A stretch of 64,000 bases of DNA from Eopsaltria australis (lineage: Eukaryota > Chordata > Aves > Passeriformes > Petroicidae), in the NCBI GenBank assembly GCA_034509425.1, contig JAVTVJ010001345.1, forward strand, positions 1 through 64,000, written 5' to 3'. The position numbers and the translations under genes were made by a program. Under the pieces are notes generated by a model, which was given only the letters and a program-made list of their open reading frames with translations, did not search any database and was not told the origin of the DNA. Below, one piece after another: positions 11,625 through 24,825 of the stretch (its first letter is position 1; the number at the start of each line of letters is the position of its first letter).

Positions 11625-11720
11625 TGCTAAATAATTAAGTCTGTTCCATCTTTACCTACTGACAATGTGGCACTTAATTAAGTAGTTTAATTAGAAGCTG
11701 GCAGCTTTAATTAAGTTTAG
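11625..11720. promoter_or_regulatory. Four-TAATTA cluster, candidate enhancer
   Basis: TAATTA occurs at 11632-11637, 11675-11680, 11688-11693 and 11708-11713, mostly in the extended form TTTAATTAAG or CTTAATTAAG. Four 6-mers in about 82 bp is far above chance for mixed-composition DNA. TAATTA is the core recognised by LHX3 and many other homeodomains, so autoregulation is possible but unproven. No open frame is present. Confidence 0.4.
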
Positions 11721-12139
11721 GAGTGTAGAGGTGATTGGGAGCCTCCAGCCGAGTCGCGGAGCCTTTCCCTGGGGATGCAACGTGGTGGGGGAGAGACCTT
11801 TGCTCCCTTGTCTATCGTCCTTGGACACACCAGGGAGGGAACCAACGTCTTGCTGCAGCCCCCCAGCATTTCCCAGCCGTGAGGGAGGGGTGGTTTGAGC
11901 ACCCTGTGGGAGAGCTGAGGTCACTGGACCCATGGAGCAGGAGGGGTTGGCCAGGAGGATGGGTGGGACAGCAGGAGGGTGTCCAGAGCCAAGGCTATGC
12001 CCAAGCCTCCTCACCCTGGCTAAACCTGCTGAACACCTGGGAAAGGTGACTCTGAGCAGGACAGGTATCACAGGGTGAAGGCTGTGGTGGGCTCAGAACA
12101 GCATCTGCAATTCCACACCATGCCCAGGGCTGTCTGAAA

Positions 12140-12300
12140 GATGTATTGCTTTTTAATAATGTAAATATGTAAATATTACCGAGGTGCCATTAATCCTCAT
12201 TGCCTCAACATGATACCACTCTTAAGAACAAATGTAATAAGAGATTATTAATATGCAAAGGAATAGTATGTTAACCTGACTAACACCAATAAATTCTCAG
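12140..12300. promoter_or_regulatory. Candidate conserved element with POU- and PITX-type sites
   Basis: AT-rich unique sequence carries a bicoid/PITX-type TAATCC at 12191-12196 and a composite ATTAATATGCAAAG at 12247-12260, which resembles an octamer (POU) site next to a homeodomain site. PITX and POU factors act with LHX3 in the pituitary, which makes the pairing suggestive. It is inferred from motifs only. Confidence 0.35.
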
Positions 12301-14685
12301 CTTAGCACAGAGCCAGAGGTTGCTCACGGAGCAGCCCGAGCCCTGCTTGCCTTCTGCCACCTCCAGCAGCACCCTGGGCTCTGCACCACAGAGGAATCCC
12401 AGTAATCCCTGTAGGATCCCTTGCCTGGGGATCCCAAACAATGGGAAGGAGCAAGGAGGCCCTGGGTAGCTGGGTAGGAGCAGGCTGGGCTAGGCAGGGC
12501 CTGCTCCTTGCTTTGGAACCCAAACTGCTGAGGGTGCTTTGCCAAAGCCTCACATTTCCCCAAGGGATTTCTCGACCCCTTCTCACAGCAGATTAATTTT
12601 AAATTCTAAACATGTATTAGGAAGGAGAGTCATGTTGGTTGCAGAAGCACAGGAGTGAACCCAGGCTTTGTGCCAGAATTCCTGGCTGGGCTTGCTCAGA
12701 GGTGGCCAAGCCTCCATCCCCTCGGTGGTTGGAATTTTCCCCCAAGAAGCTGCACCTCTATTCATAGCCCTAAACCCCAGCTCTGGTAAAGACTTCCAAC
12801 TCTCCAGCCAGGTCCAGTGGCCCCTTTCTCACTGCCTGGTGTATTTGCTGGTGTATTTCTTCTTGGAATGCAAGCACATCCAGGGATTACAAATTGGAAG
12901 AAATGTCCCAGTTTTCAGGTTGCTGTCACCTCTCCTTGGCCCTGGCTGGGCAGTCTCTGAGCTGTGTGAACGACAAGTGGGATCAGAGGGAGGACACACA
13001 GCAGACCAGGAGCAGCAGGGGAAGCCATAAAGTCTGAATTTAGAGCTTGAAAAGGAAATTATTCTGTGCAAATGGCTGCTTCAGTTCAAATCAGCCCTGC
13101 CTTGTAAATCCTGCTCATCCCTCTCTGGAGGGAAACCCGGTGAAACAGCCAATATTTCAGCAGCACAGACTCCCAGAGACCTTCACCTCTCGGTGTCCCT
13201 GAGCCCCACACCCAGGCAAGGGCCTGGAGAGCAATTGAGGCATGAACACGGTCATGGTTTATGCAAAAATTAACCTGTTGCCCTTACTTGGGTCAAAGTA
13301 ATTCCGTTTAATTTGGTAATCTGGGCCCTTTATCCTTAATGAGTCCCTGGGGGTGGGGGTCAGAGCATCTCTTTTTTGGCTGAAGAGAGCAGCAGAGATT
13401 ACTGTTAATATTCAGGCTGTTCAATAGAGCAGAAAGACCTTTTGCTATTGACAGTACTGCTGGTTTTCACCTCATTGGTGAAGGGAAATTGCCAAATGAA
13501 TCTCTCATTGGATCTGAAATTAATCCTCTATTTTGTGGTTAATGAACCTCAGGACCACAGATTTACCTGGGTGGAGTATATTGAGAAATTGTACTTGGAA
13601 GTCGTCTGCAAATAATCAAGATAATATCTATCCAAGGAAAAGAATAAAATGTGGTTTTCTTTCTGTGGAAGAATTAAGTGGAACACAGTAAAATCACCAG
13701 GCTGATTATTTTTTCTCCCAGAACATTACAGGATGATGGAGCTCACTGCTGGAGGGTCTGTGTGTGTTGTACCTACGAAGGACCTAAAAAAGGCCATACA
13801 AATTCATGCATTATATGTGCATCTACTGCTTTTAACCCAGATCGTCTCTTGTCAGGGGTTTGCTGAAGGCTGCAATAGCAATTAAACCACTCCAAGCTCA
13901 CACAGACAAGGGTTTAGGCCAACCAGAAGAGCTCCAGTTCATCTGCCTGAGCTGTTTCTATCTCTGTCCCTCACCAGTGCCCTCCTTGCTTGCTCTGCAG
14001 AGCCCCTGGTGCTCCTTTCTCCTCTTCCTCAGCTCACTGGAGCAGCTGGCTGGAGTTCACTGTGCTCAAACTGCACTTCCCTTTTCAGAACATGAACCTT
14101 CCCTTTCCTTCCAGGGTTTCTTTTATGCATCATCACTTCAGCAGGCCCTTTTGTACTGGAAATCTGTTTGCCACATGTTAGCTGGAGCTCATCTGCTAAG
14201 ATCCTCAGTTAAATATTCATGGCGAGGGAGCTGTTGAACTCAGGTTACACAGCAGAGATGAGAAAGATGCTCTGGCAGAGGAGACCAACTCCATATCAAG
14301 TTAAAAACCGTGTGGAAATGGCTTACCCCACATAAGCCTGGGCATGGAGAGGTAGGAAAACATCCCAGTCACACCGTGCTGCTGAAATGTCACCCGTGAA
14401 GTGGCACACTGGGCAGCCTGGAGCCCTAAAGCACAGCTCTGGTGGCAGGTGAAACCCTGCACGAGCTTGTGGCTGTTAGAGAAGCCAGAAGGAACTTCCA
14501 AATTTAATAGGAAAAGGAAAATGGAGTGTCCTTGCATTGCACATGTCCTTGGAGGGTGGGAGTGTCCAAACACACAGGGAAAGGAGATAGCTTGGATGGG
14601 GAATAGCACCAAACCTGCTGTGCCAGCCTGAAAGAGTGACTCGGAGAGAGGTGATGCTTAAGCAGGGCCAGCTGGGGAGCTGTGA
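12301..14685. other. Gene-free interval
   Basis: No exon with both coding potential and splice sites was found. The stretch at 13240-13680 is AT-rich and unique (TTAATTTGG, ATTAATCCTC, GTTAATGAACC) and may be noncoding regulatory DNA. The rest is unremarkable. Confidence 0.5.
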
Positions 14686-14689
14686 CAGA

Positions 14690-14866
14690 GCCCTGTGCCT
14701 TTGGAGAAGTCTGGGGACGGGACAGTGGCCTCAGCCTTCGGAGGAGGCTGGGGATAGGACAGGGCTCTGTGCCTTCGGAGGAGGTGGGGACAGGACAGGG
14801 CTCTGTGCCTTCGGAGGAGGTGGGGACAGGACAGGGCTCTGTGCCTTCGGAGGAGGTGGGCACAGA
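14690..14866. repeat. 36-bp minisatellite
   Basis: Four to five copies of a 36-bp unit, GTGCCTTCGGAGGAGGTGGG followed by GACAGGACAGGGCTCT; the left copies are diverged. Because 36 is a multiple of three, each strand gives a 12-residue repeating peptide. That explains the repetitive open frames seen here on both strands, so no gene is called. Confidence 0.92.
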
Positions 14867-15474
14867 CCACCCAGCCAGCTCCTCTCCGCTGGCCCTTAAC
14901 TCCCACAGCCTGGGGACAGGAACAATAAGGGCAAAAGGACAAGAGAGCAGAAGTCAGTCTGGGGTGTCGGGTAACCGGTTACCTGAGCCCTGCCTAAAGG
15001 TAACTTCCTCATGAATAGCCCAGGAGCGCTCATCCGAACGCTCATCCCGGCAGCGCCGTGCGAGGCTGGTGAATTATGCAGGGCGGGGCGCTGAGCAGAT
15101 GGCATCGCTGCTGAAACCGGAGCGGCCGCACGGCACAGCGCGCAAAGCCCAGCAATTAACCTTTCCCAAGGTTTCCTCTTGTCCCGGGGATTAAACCTCC
15201 TTCAACCCCCTGCGCTCCACTCCTGCCCGAGAGAAAAGAGTAATCCCCCAAATAAATAAGGGAAATAGATTGTCACCCGGGCTCCCAGCCCTCCACATGA
15301 ATACCTGCAGGTCTGAGAGGCTGCGGGAGGAGGGACAGCTCCGTGCTCCTGTGGCACTTGTCCTTCCCAGCTCCGGAAAAGTCCCAGCCCGGTGGGCTAA
15401 AGACAGGAAAAAAGTGGATTCCAATCCCTGTCGCTCCACCTTGGCAGCAGCTTGGAGGCCACAAAGGGAAACAT

Positions 15475-15725
15475 GAACGTGGGCAATGATTTACTACTTA
15501 GACGAAAAATATTTGCCGAATGCAAGGCGTTCACCTTGGTGCGTGACAAAAGCTATTATTTTAACTACGATACTCGATCCTCTTTGTAATTAAACTGATT
15601 AATTCACAACAATAGAGTCTATATCGCCTAATACTTTTAATTAACAAAGTGTTGTACATATACTGGCAGAGCATTACTGGCATGCTTCCTAGGCAATACA
15701 CTTAATTCTGTAATAAATTATTAGG
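15475..15725. promoter_or_regulatory. Candidate conserved noncoding element
   Basis: A sharply bounded AT-rich block after a GC-rich stretch. It contains TAATTA at 15587-15592 and 15638-15643, TGATTAATTC at 15596-15605, and several low-CpG segments without repeats. The texture (unique, AT-rich, many homeodomain cores, no open frame) is typical of ultraconserved developmental enhancers. Conservation is not demonstrable here. Confidence 0.4.
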
Positions 15726-18700
15726 ACAAATGATGAAGATACATTGCACCCTGGAAGGGACTGTCAAGAGAGAAGGACTTCAGACTCTTGGGCACTGGTT
15801 GGCCCATCATGGAGCAGAGCAGAGCCTGGGGAAGGTAAATGTGTGCAAGTACAACATTGACAGCTACAGCACCTCCAGGACTGCAGAGCCAGTCCTGCTC
15901 CTGCCAGCCCTGGTGACTCAAGACTGGGGCCACCAGCCAATGTAGGGACACCCCAGGAAGGAAGAGTGGAGTTACCAGGGGAAGAAAGCACTGAAGTGGA
16001 ACCAACCAGAAAGACTTGGCCAATGGCACATGTTGGACTTCAGAGGTTAGAGGTGATCAAAGCTTTTGTGATTGCTCATTAGGTATGAGAAGGAAACTAT
16101 GCCTTGTAAAGTAAGAACATGAAGGTTGGGGGAAGGATTCTGTGTTTTCCCAGGTTGCTTATGAATCAGTTAAGAGTCAAATACCCTGGGGCCACATGCA
16201 AAGCAAAATTCATTCCTGCAACTTTTATTGGATCACAGCTGAAGAACCTCACGGTCAGAGGTCATCTGTGTTACTTTAAGACACAATCCCTGGGGTCAAG
16301 CTAATTAGCACCAGGGATCACATCGCAGGCTTTTCCCTTTCCTCTTTGTTTCTGAGTCCTCTCTGACCTCTGCTCGGAGCCTTCCAGTCACCACTTGCCT
16401 CCAGTTGTGTGGCTGACAGCCCCGTGGCTTGGCTCAGACACTCAGCTGAAGAAACATCCACGTTTCTTCCTCTTTCAGTTCAGTTTGGAACCAGACAAGA
16501 GACAATCCATGGCAAGCACAACTTTATCCCTCTCTCCAAAGATAACGGTTGTGAGAGCCCCACAGCAACCACAACTGAAGGGTTTTTAGCAGCATTCAGT
16601 GAGGGCTGAGCACATTCCCTCCTGTCCCTGGGCAGTGTGGGCCAGCATCACTTCTCCTCTGACTGGCAGATCCCAGCCTGTTGTGCTTGGTCAGCACATC
16701 ACAAAGATGAGTTTCATGCAAAAGCTGAGCCTAGCCCCAGTCTCATAAATTTGTTATGCATTACATCCAATTAATGTAAATTATTACGGTGACTAAATAA
16801 TGGCTCTGCATCAGATAAGGGAATAATCTAAGTGAGCCTGAAAAGTCCCAAGGTCCAACTCTATTAACCCTTTTCCCTGACTCCACTGGACCTGGTGTGA
16901 GGATTGGGAACCAGCCTGACTCCTTTGCCTTTGGAAAAGGAGACATGGAAATGTAGTCCTGTCTCTGAGGCAGATTTAGTGTGGGCTTTGGGGGGTCTGT
17001 GGTCAGAGTGCCCCAGGCAGGGAGCTTATGCTCATCAGAAATGCCTCCAAGTGTCTGTGCTGTGAGACCTGGAGGGACCCTGGTGTGTTTTTCAAGGCAG
17101 AAGTGATCACCAATGTTTGCAATAATTCCTGGGCTCAGATTAAATGGAATAAAGGCCTGAGTTCTGAGCAATAAATAAATAGTCCTCTCCCTGCCTCAAC
17201 GTGCTTCTCGTGAATTCATTCGCAGGCTTTCCTGCCTCTTCCTCCTTGCCTTGCTTGTGCCCAGCTCCTCGTGGTACCTGTTTTACCTTGGCAGAGCAGC
17301 CCACAAATCATAGTGACACACCAATCAAGAGATCTGGAAATTTTTACACCACTCTGCCTCTTGAAAGATGAGTCACCTTCTGCACCACGTTCCTGGGCAT
17401 CCAGATAAATCTGTCACAAACTTCTTCCCTCAAGGTGCAAAATTCTCTCCCTCTTTCAGTAGAGCTGTATTTCCTCCTTTTAAGCTCCTCTTTCTTGCCC
17501 CAACACACATTCCCACCCCTCAGCCATCTCAGTATATTTCTCCCTTTGTTCCTGTTTCACTGACAACTTCATCCTAATAGTCTCCTCAAAGGAATGATGA
17601 ATGCATAAGCTGCATATTGATCACTGCAGTGATTGATTACTGGATCTCTTTGACAGATGAGCCTACTAAGGTAGTTGCCAATATGGAGGTATGGATGGCA
17701 GGGCCCCCTTGTACAACAGTCTAATGGTATCTGACCTGATAGGGCAGAAAGGCAACTCCCTCATTTCAGCAGGAAAAAAGGCCTCTTTATACTCTTTATA
17801 AAATAATTCATAGGAAACTTAAAACACTCAGACACAGAGAGATTGCAAATGGGGAAATATGATGGATTATGGGTTGAAAGGAGCCGACTTCTGGAAGCTA
17901 AATTGATCCCCAGGAAAATGTTTTTGTCTGCTGTGAAAAATGGGCAATATCTCAGCAGCTCTGGAGGGCTATAATCTGGAAAATAATTTGCTTTTGATTT
18001 CCTTTAGTTTCATGCAGCTTTTTTTTTTATTTATTTAAGTTGGTTCCTTGCAGGCTTTGTTGCTCAGCTGGGAGAATCAGTGATGAAACAGGCGAGGGAT
18101 TAGCCATGGACTAATCCTTACTTATGGTTATAAAGCCCTCACCCCACCCAGTGTCACTTATTCCACAGGAGATGTTACACCCCCTGCAAACAGCACTCTG
18201 CCTACCAAAAACAGCGAAGCCAAGCAGAGCTGGGCATGAGTGTGTCTAAAATAAGTCAGAATCGGTGTCCATGGTCCTGCAGATCCTGTGGCAGACACAC
18301 TCATTTTCTAAATGTCTCCAGATTGCCTGTGGGCCTCACTAACAATTAGGAGCAGATTGCACAAGGCTTGCGCAGTCTCCTTACTGAGTCTTTGCTCGGT
18401 GAGAAAACCCCTGCGTGGCATCCTGTGAAATGGGAGGCACATTTTTGGGAGCACTGCTAGCACCAGGCAGGCAGGGAGAGAATTCCATGAGCTTATTTAC
18501 TGCTCCTGCCCCTCACCTGGGTGTCCTGCCTCCCTAATTTAGGGGCTGGAAAGAGAGAGAACATAGGGGTGGTCAGTAAAGCACATTTAGAAGCTTCCCT
18601 TCACAAGAGGAGTTTCTTCTGCTCCCGTTTTTTATTCAGCTTCCCGCTTCTCCTGCTAATAACGAGAAATGTTTTGGCAACAGCTGGAAGAGTTTTGTCC

Positions 18701-21650
18701 GAGTTCGAAGCGCTAAGAATAAAATTTATAGGAATAGTTACAGCCTCTCAGTGCCTGGAAATTCCTTGGCAGTAGGCTTTTGCTCCAGAGAAATATTGAA
18801 TCAATGCTGTGCTAACAGCTCAGGAGCCTATTACAATAACACGCATACCTTGAGCCCAGACAATCAATAACTCAGCGGGATGCAGCTACCAGAAAACAAC
18901 AACAAATTAGTTAGATTTCCATAGACTATACATTTGGTGAGTAATAATCTGTAAGTGGAAATGAACCCAGCCTGGAGAGACCACTGAGCCAAATGGAGAT
19001 CTTTTATTCATGGCTTCAACTATTCACCGAGCAGGATGTTTGGGGAGGGCTTCAACCTTCTAAATTTACATGTGCATGTTGGACTTTACACATATTCCTA
19101 CTGAGCCCAGCCACTTTATTGCTGCACAGGAGCTCTGTTTGCAAAGGTTTTCCAGTATAAGCCAGGATAAAAGTCCAGTAGTGAAAGAGTGGCGGGCTTA
19201 AATTTAATGTATCTTATTATTTGCACGTTCCTACTTTGAGGTATGGCCGAAAATCCCTAAATACAGTCCAGAGGTCAAATCTTTCTCAGGTTACATATTA
19301 TTGCTGCTGACTTATAGTCTTCTAAGTCAGCCAGGATTGACCTCTGGCTGTATAAAGCACTTGGAGCATAAGAGCTCTCAGAACAGCAGAACCACAAATC
19401 ACCAGGTCTAAGTACTACAAACAGTATTTCCACGGTTTCTCTGCAGGCAAACTCCTGTTTCCTCTGAGAGATGCAAGTTCATTTTTCTCCCTCTGGAATA
19501 ATGAACATTTGAATTAATTTTTAATCATAGGTGCCTATCAAAAGTTGATTAGCCCTTTATTGCTAGGGCTTCTGTTAAGCAAAGCTAAATGATAAAGAAA
19601 AGAATGGAAAAGCACAGGTGACATCCACACCTCCCCTGTGGATTCATCCAGGCCACGGCTGTGCCTCTCCTGTCCCTCACAGATCTGGATCCCAGATTTG
19701 CCCAACACCTCTACAGAAGAGAAGGGGCCACAAAAAGTGATTTAAATTACTTGGCTAAATTCAAAGCAGCTCAACTTGATCATCTAAGTGTAAAATCAGG
19801 TCAGAAAGAAGCCATGGAGCATCAAAAAATTGAGTGTTTCTCACGCTCACCTGGTGGGCAGTTTCTGAGGAAGCAGATTTCACAAGCTGGGAGCTGATTT
19901 TATCTGCTCAGGCATTAAACTCTCCTATTCTTGACAGTTTTTAAGGAGCCCTTTTCTGACTACCAGGTTTTATTTTGCCAGCTGAAACACAAATGCCAAA
20001 GAGGACGTGTTACAGAGATATATTTGCTTATTGCTTTTAGTGACGTCTAAATGTCTGCTGCTAGCTCTCTGGGGAAAACACATCTGCATTAAAAATGGCC
20101 TTTCCTACAGGAGAGACCCTTCATAGCTGCTGTTATCAGTCATAAAAGCTTTTAATTACATGGTTCTGACTGGACCTAGTGAGTGGCTATGTCTGCAGAT
20201 AACAGCAACCACTTGGCTATGCGCTTATTTTTATTTGTTGATCATTAGATAATTATCTTTCATTTATAAGAAACACAAATTTTCAAAGGAAATAAAAATC
20301 CCTACAATAACCTCAAACTTCTGGATATTTCACAAGCTGCACCACACTCTGAGAACAGGCAGGAAGGATTATCTTAAATGAAGATATACAGATAAGGCTG
20401 TGCCTACCGCAAGAACACACATTAAGTTGCTCCAGGAACACATGTACCTGTGGGGGGTGTTGGGGAGGGCCCAAAATTGTGAATTCCATTTCAGAGAGAC
20501 ATTTTCATATGGATGTGGGGAAGCATTCAGCAGTGTCACGGAGTGATCTATGGCTATTGCCTGCACAGGCCAGGCACCAGCACTGCAGTGAACTTCCACA
20601 CTCGTGCACGTGGAACTATTTTTCATGGATCTGATGAATTCTGCAGCGACGTTCATCGCAGTAGGACACATTATTGCTGCAATATATGACTATCAGTAAC
20701 ACCTACAAGCCTTTAATATTCTGCAGCTGAACTGTGGAAACAGAAGAAAGTCACTTGTAAATGCCTAATTCACAGTGTAAGTGGGTTGTCTGTCAAAATA
20801 ATGCTCAGATGTGAAACTTCAAGTAGGAAGCCTAAAAATCAGAAAAATGCAAGGAACCTCTTGATGAATGTTAAAAGCAGTTTAGAGAAGGAGGAAACGA
20901 CCAGAATACTTTCCTGCTTTCGTCCTCATCACAGAGTTGCAATTAGCTCTGCCTGTACAGGTATCTAATCACAGGAATTCGTGCAGTCTTAGCAACCATT
21001 ACCTGAAGAGTAAAGAGAGTTGTTTCAAGTGGCAGGGCTTTGTGGGCAGAATGTGGCAAAATGGATTCTGCCCTTCGTTTTCCCACTACAGGAAATTTTC
21101 CCAGCTTATTTCTTTCATTTGTTTCAATAGAAATGCTGGTTTAGTGTGATGTGATCCAGGATTCACTGCTGCACTCCCTGTTCCTCTACAGATGGAGGTG
21201 GTCTCCATCAGAGCACCCAGGGAACAGGTTCTCAAATCTACCCCTCCAAGAACGTGCAAGGTTGGTGGTGGCAGGAGAATCCAGGCTTGGAGAAAGAAGG
21301 GACTGAACAGAAGGGTTGCAACACAAAAACCACATTTATAAAACGGGCATTTTGTGTTTCATGAAGGGACTGTCCACTCCTACCTCACTCCAACGCCCAA
21401 CCTCCTGCAGGATTTGCAGCCTGCGAGTCCATCAGGCTTTACCTGTTTGTGCTGCAGCTACACAGGGCTAACAACGAGCAAGAGCTGTGGAAGCTGCAGC
21501 ACAGCACAAAGCGAGGGGAGCTCCCCTCTCCTGGAGCACAGCGATCCAGCGGGACACATCCTCGTTGGCATTCCCGACATTGGAACCGCCCGACAGCTCT
21601 TTGCATGAAACATCGCCCGAGGCTTTGGCAGGAAGTTGTGCTTAACGACA
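15726..21650. other. Gene-free interval
   Basis: No supported exon, repeat family or tandem array was found. AT-rich unique patches at about 16740-16810 (CCAATTAATGTAAATTATTA) and 18820-19330 could be noncoding regulatory sequence. Open frames up to about 136 codons occur by chance and lack splice context or recognisable similarity. Confidence 0.5.
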
Positions 21651-21654
21651 GACT

Positions 21655-22050
21655 CTCATAGGAGGCACTTGATTATATTAGACAGATAATTATTGATCCA
21701 GCTATAGTTTATCCTTGCTGCCTAATTTCAATAAACAGCAGCTTGGGGGAATTAGCAAGGGATTCTGTTCCCCCTCCCCCTGCTTCTTCAGGATTTGTCA
21801 GAAACGAGATGATTTATGTGTATTCCAGTAAGATTCTCGTTTGTTGGCAGGCTGCAGGGATTGTTTGGGGTTGGAAGTACTAAGCTTTTATATTTAAATG
21901 CTTCCATGCGAGTATTCATGGGTCTCGCTGCCTGGCATTGTAATATCTGAATAATAACTGTGACTTATGCAAACCAGTTTTCAGCTGTTCATGGGGATCA
22001 ATTTTTCATTTTAAGCAACTCCCTGCCATCCCAGGGAAAAAAAAATAATA
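21655..22050. promoter_or_regulatory. Candidate conserved noncoding element
   Basis: Unique sequence with AGATAATTATTGATCC at 21685-21700 (TAATTA plus a TGATC homeodomain/TALE-like core), CCTAATTTCAATAAAC, and ACTTATGCAAACC near 21963, an octamer-like site. No open frame or repeat. Function is inferred only from motif content. Confidence 0.3.
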
Positions 22051-24825
22051 ATCTGATAGGCAAGGAGAGTGAGACCCAAGGAAGGCAGCTATACTCCTTC
22101 CCTTTTTAAATAATGCACAACTCATTTCTGGAGCACTTTCAAATGTGTTGCTTTCTATTAAGTGCAGATAATATCCTGAGGATGTTCCCCCCTCCTTTCA
22201 GGTGAGGCTTTTGGAATAGCAAAGGTCCACAAAGCACAGGCAGGATGGCCAAATAACTTCAGCTCCTTCACGGAACACCTTGATGTCATTTCTCTTTTTT
22301 AATAAAAATCTCCCGCACGGACAGTGAAAGAAAATTCTTACTGCTAAAAGTTAGATCTCTGCTGGTAAATAAGTTTTTAAAAAACATCCTGGTTTTATTT
22401 CTACTTCCCTGGCTCATTTGGGAGTCCCAGTTGCTGGAAGGCTGCTTGGGATTTAGTTGTCTCTTCCTGGCACAATTTGGAAGCTTGCTGTATAATAAAC
22501 ACTTCATTAAGCACCAGACTGATGAGTTAGGACACGATTTACAGATGAGCACTTGGGAATGATCTGCTCACTTCCAGGCCTGGGCTTCCCAATGGGAACC
22601 AGATCCCTGCTGGTGGTTTTCTCAGGGCTGGTTAGATTGATGCTCTGGTATTTCAGCTTCTGTCCAAGAGTCAGAGTAGCCAAAATTCTTTCAAAGGTCA
22701 CATAGAGAATGGCTTGTGTGGGTATCCATGAAGAATCCCTGATTTGGCAATATCTGTGTGCTCGCAGTCTGTGCAGTTGGGAGGAGCCTGGAGTTCTTGC
22801 AGGCATCAGCAAGGAATCCTTTTGTCCAGGAAAACAGAAGGTAAACAGATTCTGTACAGGGCACACAGTATTTCATACTGTCACTTTATTATTTACTTTA
22901 CTTTCAGGAAAGGTTTCAGGATAACCTTTAAAAACTGAAAGCTAAGAAAACAACCTAAAAGAAACTCAGAAAACCCCACCCAAACCTCTTCCCATCTTAG
23001 TTCCGAGACCTCCTTACTCATGAGTCACAGTCCCTATTATAAATTGTAAATTTTGTCTAGAAAAAGGTGAGAGAAGGACCTGTTGTAACTGGGAATCCCA
23101 AAACAAACTGTAAATCTGGGATGGCACAGCCTGCCCATTTCCTTTGGCCTCCCACAAAAGGAATAAAACCTTTTTCCAGCTATTGCAGTGGTGGGGCAAG
23201 AGACCAACCTTCCAACAGACACCTGGCCTGGTTTTAAAGACTTAGTGGGGAACATCCCCACAAACCATGGGAAGAATCACCAGCACAGCCCTGCCTGAGA
23301 AAATTTAGCAAGTTCAGTCGAGAATTATTGGAGTGAGAGAGTTTTCACAAAATACTGAGGTTCTTTTAGAAGCCATCCTGTGTTATTTTTCACTCTCTTG
23401 CAGCACAAGCATCCAGGATCTCCTTTGCAGCATATTTAGTGAACAGCATCTGCAGCATCTTAATTACAGTAGCTGTTCTCATCTTAATCTCTTGCTTCAG
23501 AATAAGGTTAAGTGTAATCTGTCCTAGATTCTTATACAGATGGTTCGTTTCTTAAATACTTGAGAAGAGTTTAGTCGATCTTTAATTCCTTAATCTGGGA
23601 ACCACGACCAACCAGCCTGATTCTGACTGATATTTTAGCAGATTTTACAAGAAAAATGTAACACACGCACACTAACAGGGGTTGATTCCTTTTCAGTACT
23701 ATTTTTTTGTTCTAATAAAAGTTGCTTGGGGTGAGAAGATCCACATGACTCTGCCTTCCTCCCATTAACCCAAATAACTACACAACATTATGGATAAAGA
23801 GCACCTGGATGTCAGAAGAAGCCAGGGAATATCACTTTCTTTAGCTGAAATATAGGAGTTTCTAAACAGTTCAATAATATAATCATTATATATATTTTTA
23901 AATCTATAACCAGATCGCTGGCATTGCCAAAAAAACACAAATCCTGATTGGACATAGATTTCCTTTCTACAAAAAAAAACTGTGCCTATCCAATTATGAT
24001 CCTGGCAAGGAACAAACGGAGGCACATAATGGAAGTTTTCAGTTTGGTTCACATTGAAACACAGCAGTGAAAACTGATGTGAAATTTTAAACCAGAGTTT
24101 CAGTTTTTAGTTATTCACCTAAGTCTTGAACCAAACTTCTTGACCTTCACACAGCCACGAAGAAAATGAAAGGGGAGATTTTTCACTGAGACTAAAGGAA
24201 TGAAAACCTCAGGGGTTCACTGCACTTTTTCTTGTCTGCTTCAATTTCCCTTTACGAGCTGAGTTGCTCTTTTATTCCCAGTATCACACCAAGGGAACCC
24301 AGCTGATGAGAGCACAGCTTCATCTCTCCACTCTCTCAGTGAGAAGCATTGACAGCCCCCAAAAGCAGCCAGAGGAAGGTTTTTCAGCCTCAGTTACGAA
24401 ATGAGAAATCACCACCCCAAAATCCTGTGGCAGAGTCAACCCAGGGTGCTGCATCCCCAGAGTTACAAGCTGTTGTCCAGCACAGCCCTTCTTTTCCAGA
24501 GGAAATAACTGTTCACCTCTTTAAGCTAATAATCACTTCACCATTTTAATTCCCCAGCTCTTGGCTTGCGCTTATGATTTCAAGCCTTGCATTCAGTAAG
24601 ACCCTAAAGAAAGCTCAAGAAATGAGCTCCCCAATAGTCACTTCTCTTGGTGTGCCCTTCCAGAACAGGCTCTGCCCATGCCAGCCTTTGGCAAACCTCC
24701 AGGGAAGGAATTCTGACACCCTTTCCAGCAATCCTGGGAGCTCCACGTAAGAATAATTGAGATGTTTTATTTCCTCTCAGATCTGGAGTGAGGAATTTTC
24801 TGGGAGCATTAAAAAAATAGCTATG
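22051..24825. other. Gene-free interval
   Basis: Moderately AT-rich unique DNA. No open frame here resembles a known domain, and no transposon was recognised. Confidence 0.5.

Noticed and set aside
14690..14866. CRISPR array
   Set aside because: Units are contiguous without unique spacers, and the DNA is vertebrate. The same applies to the other tandem arrays in the window.
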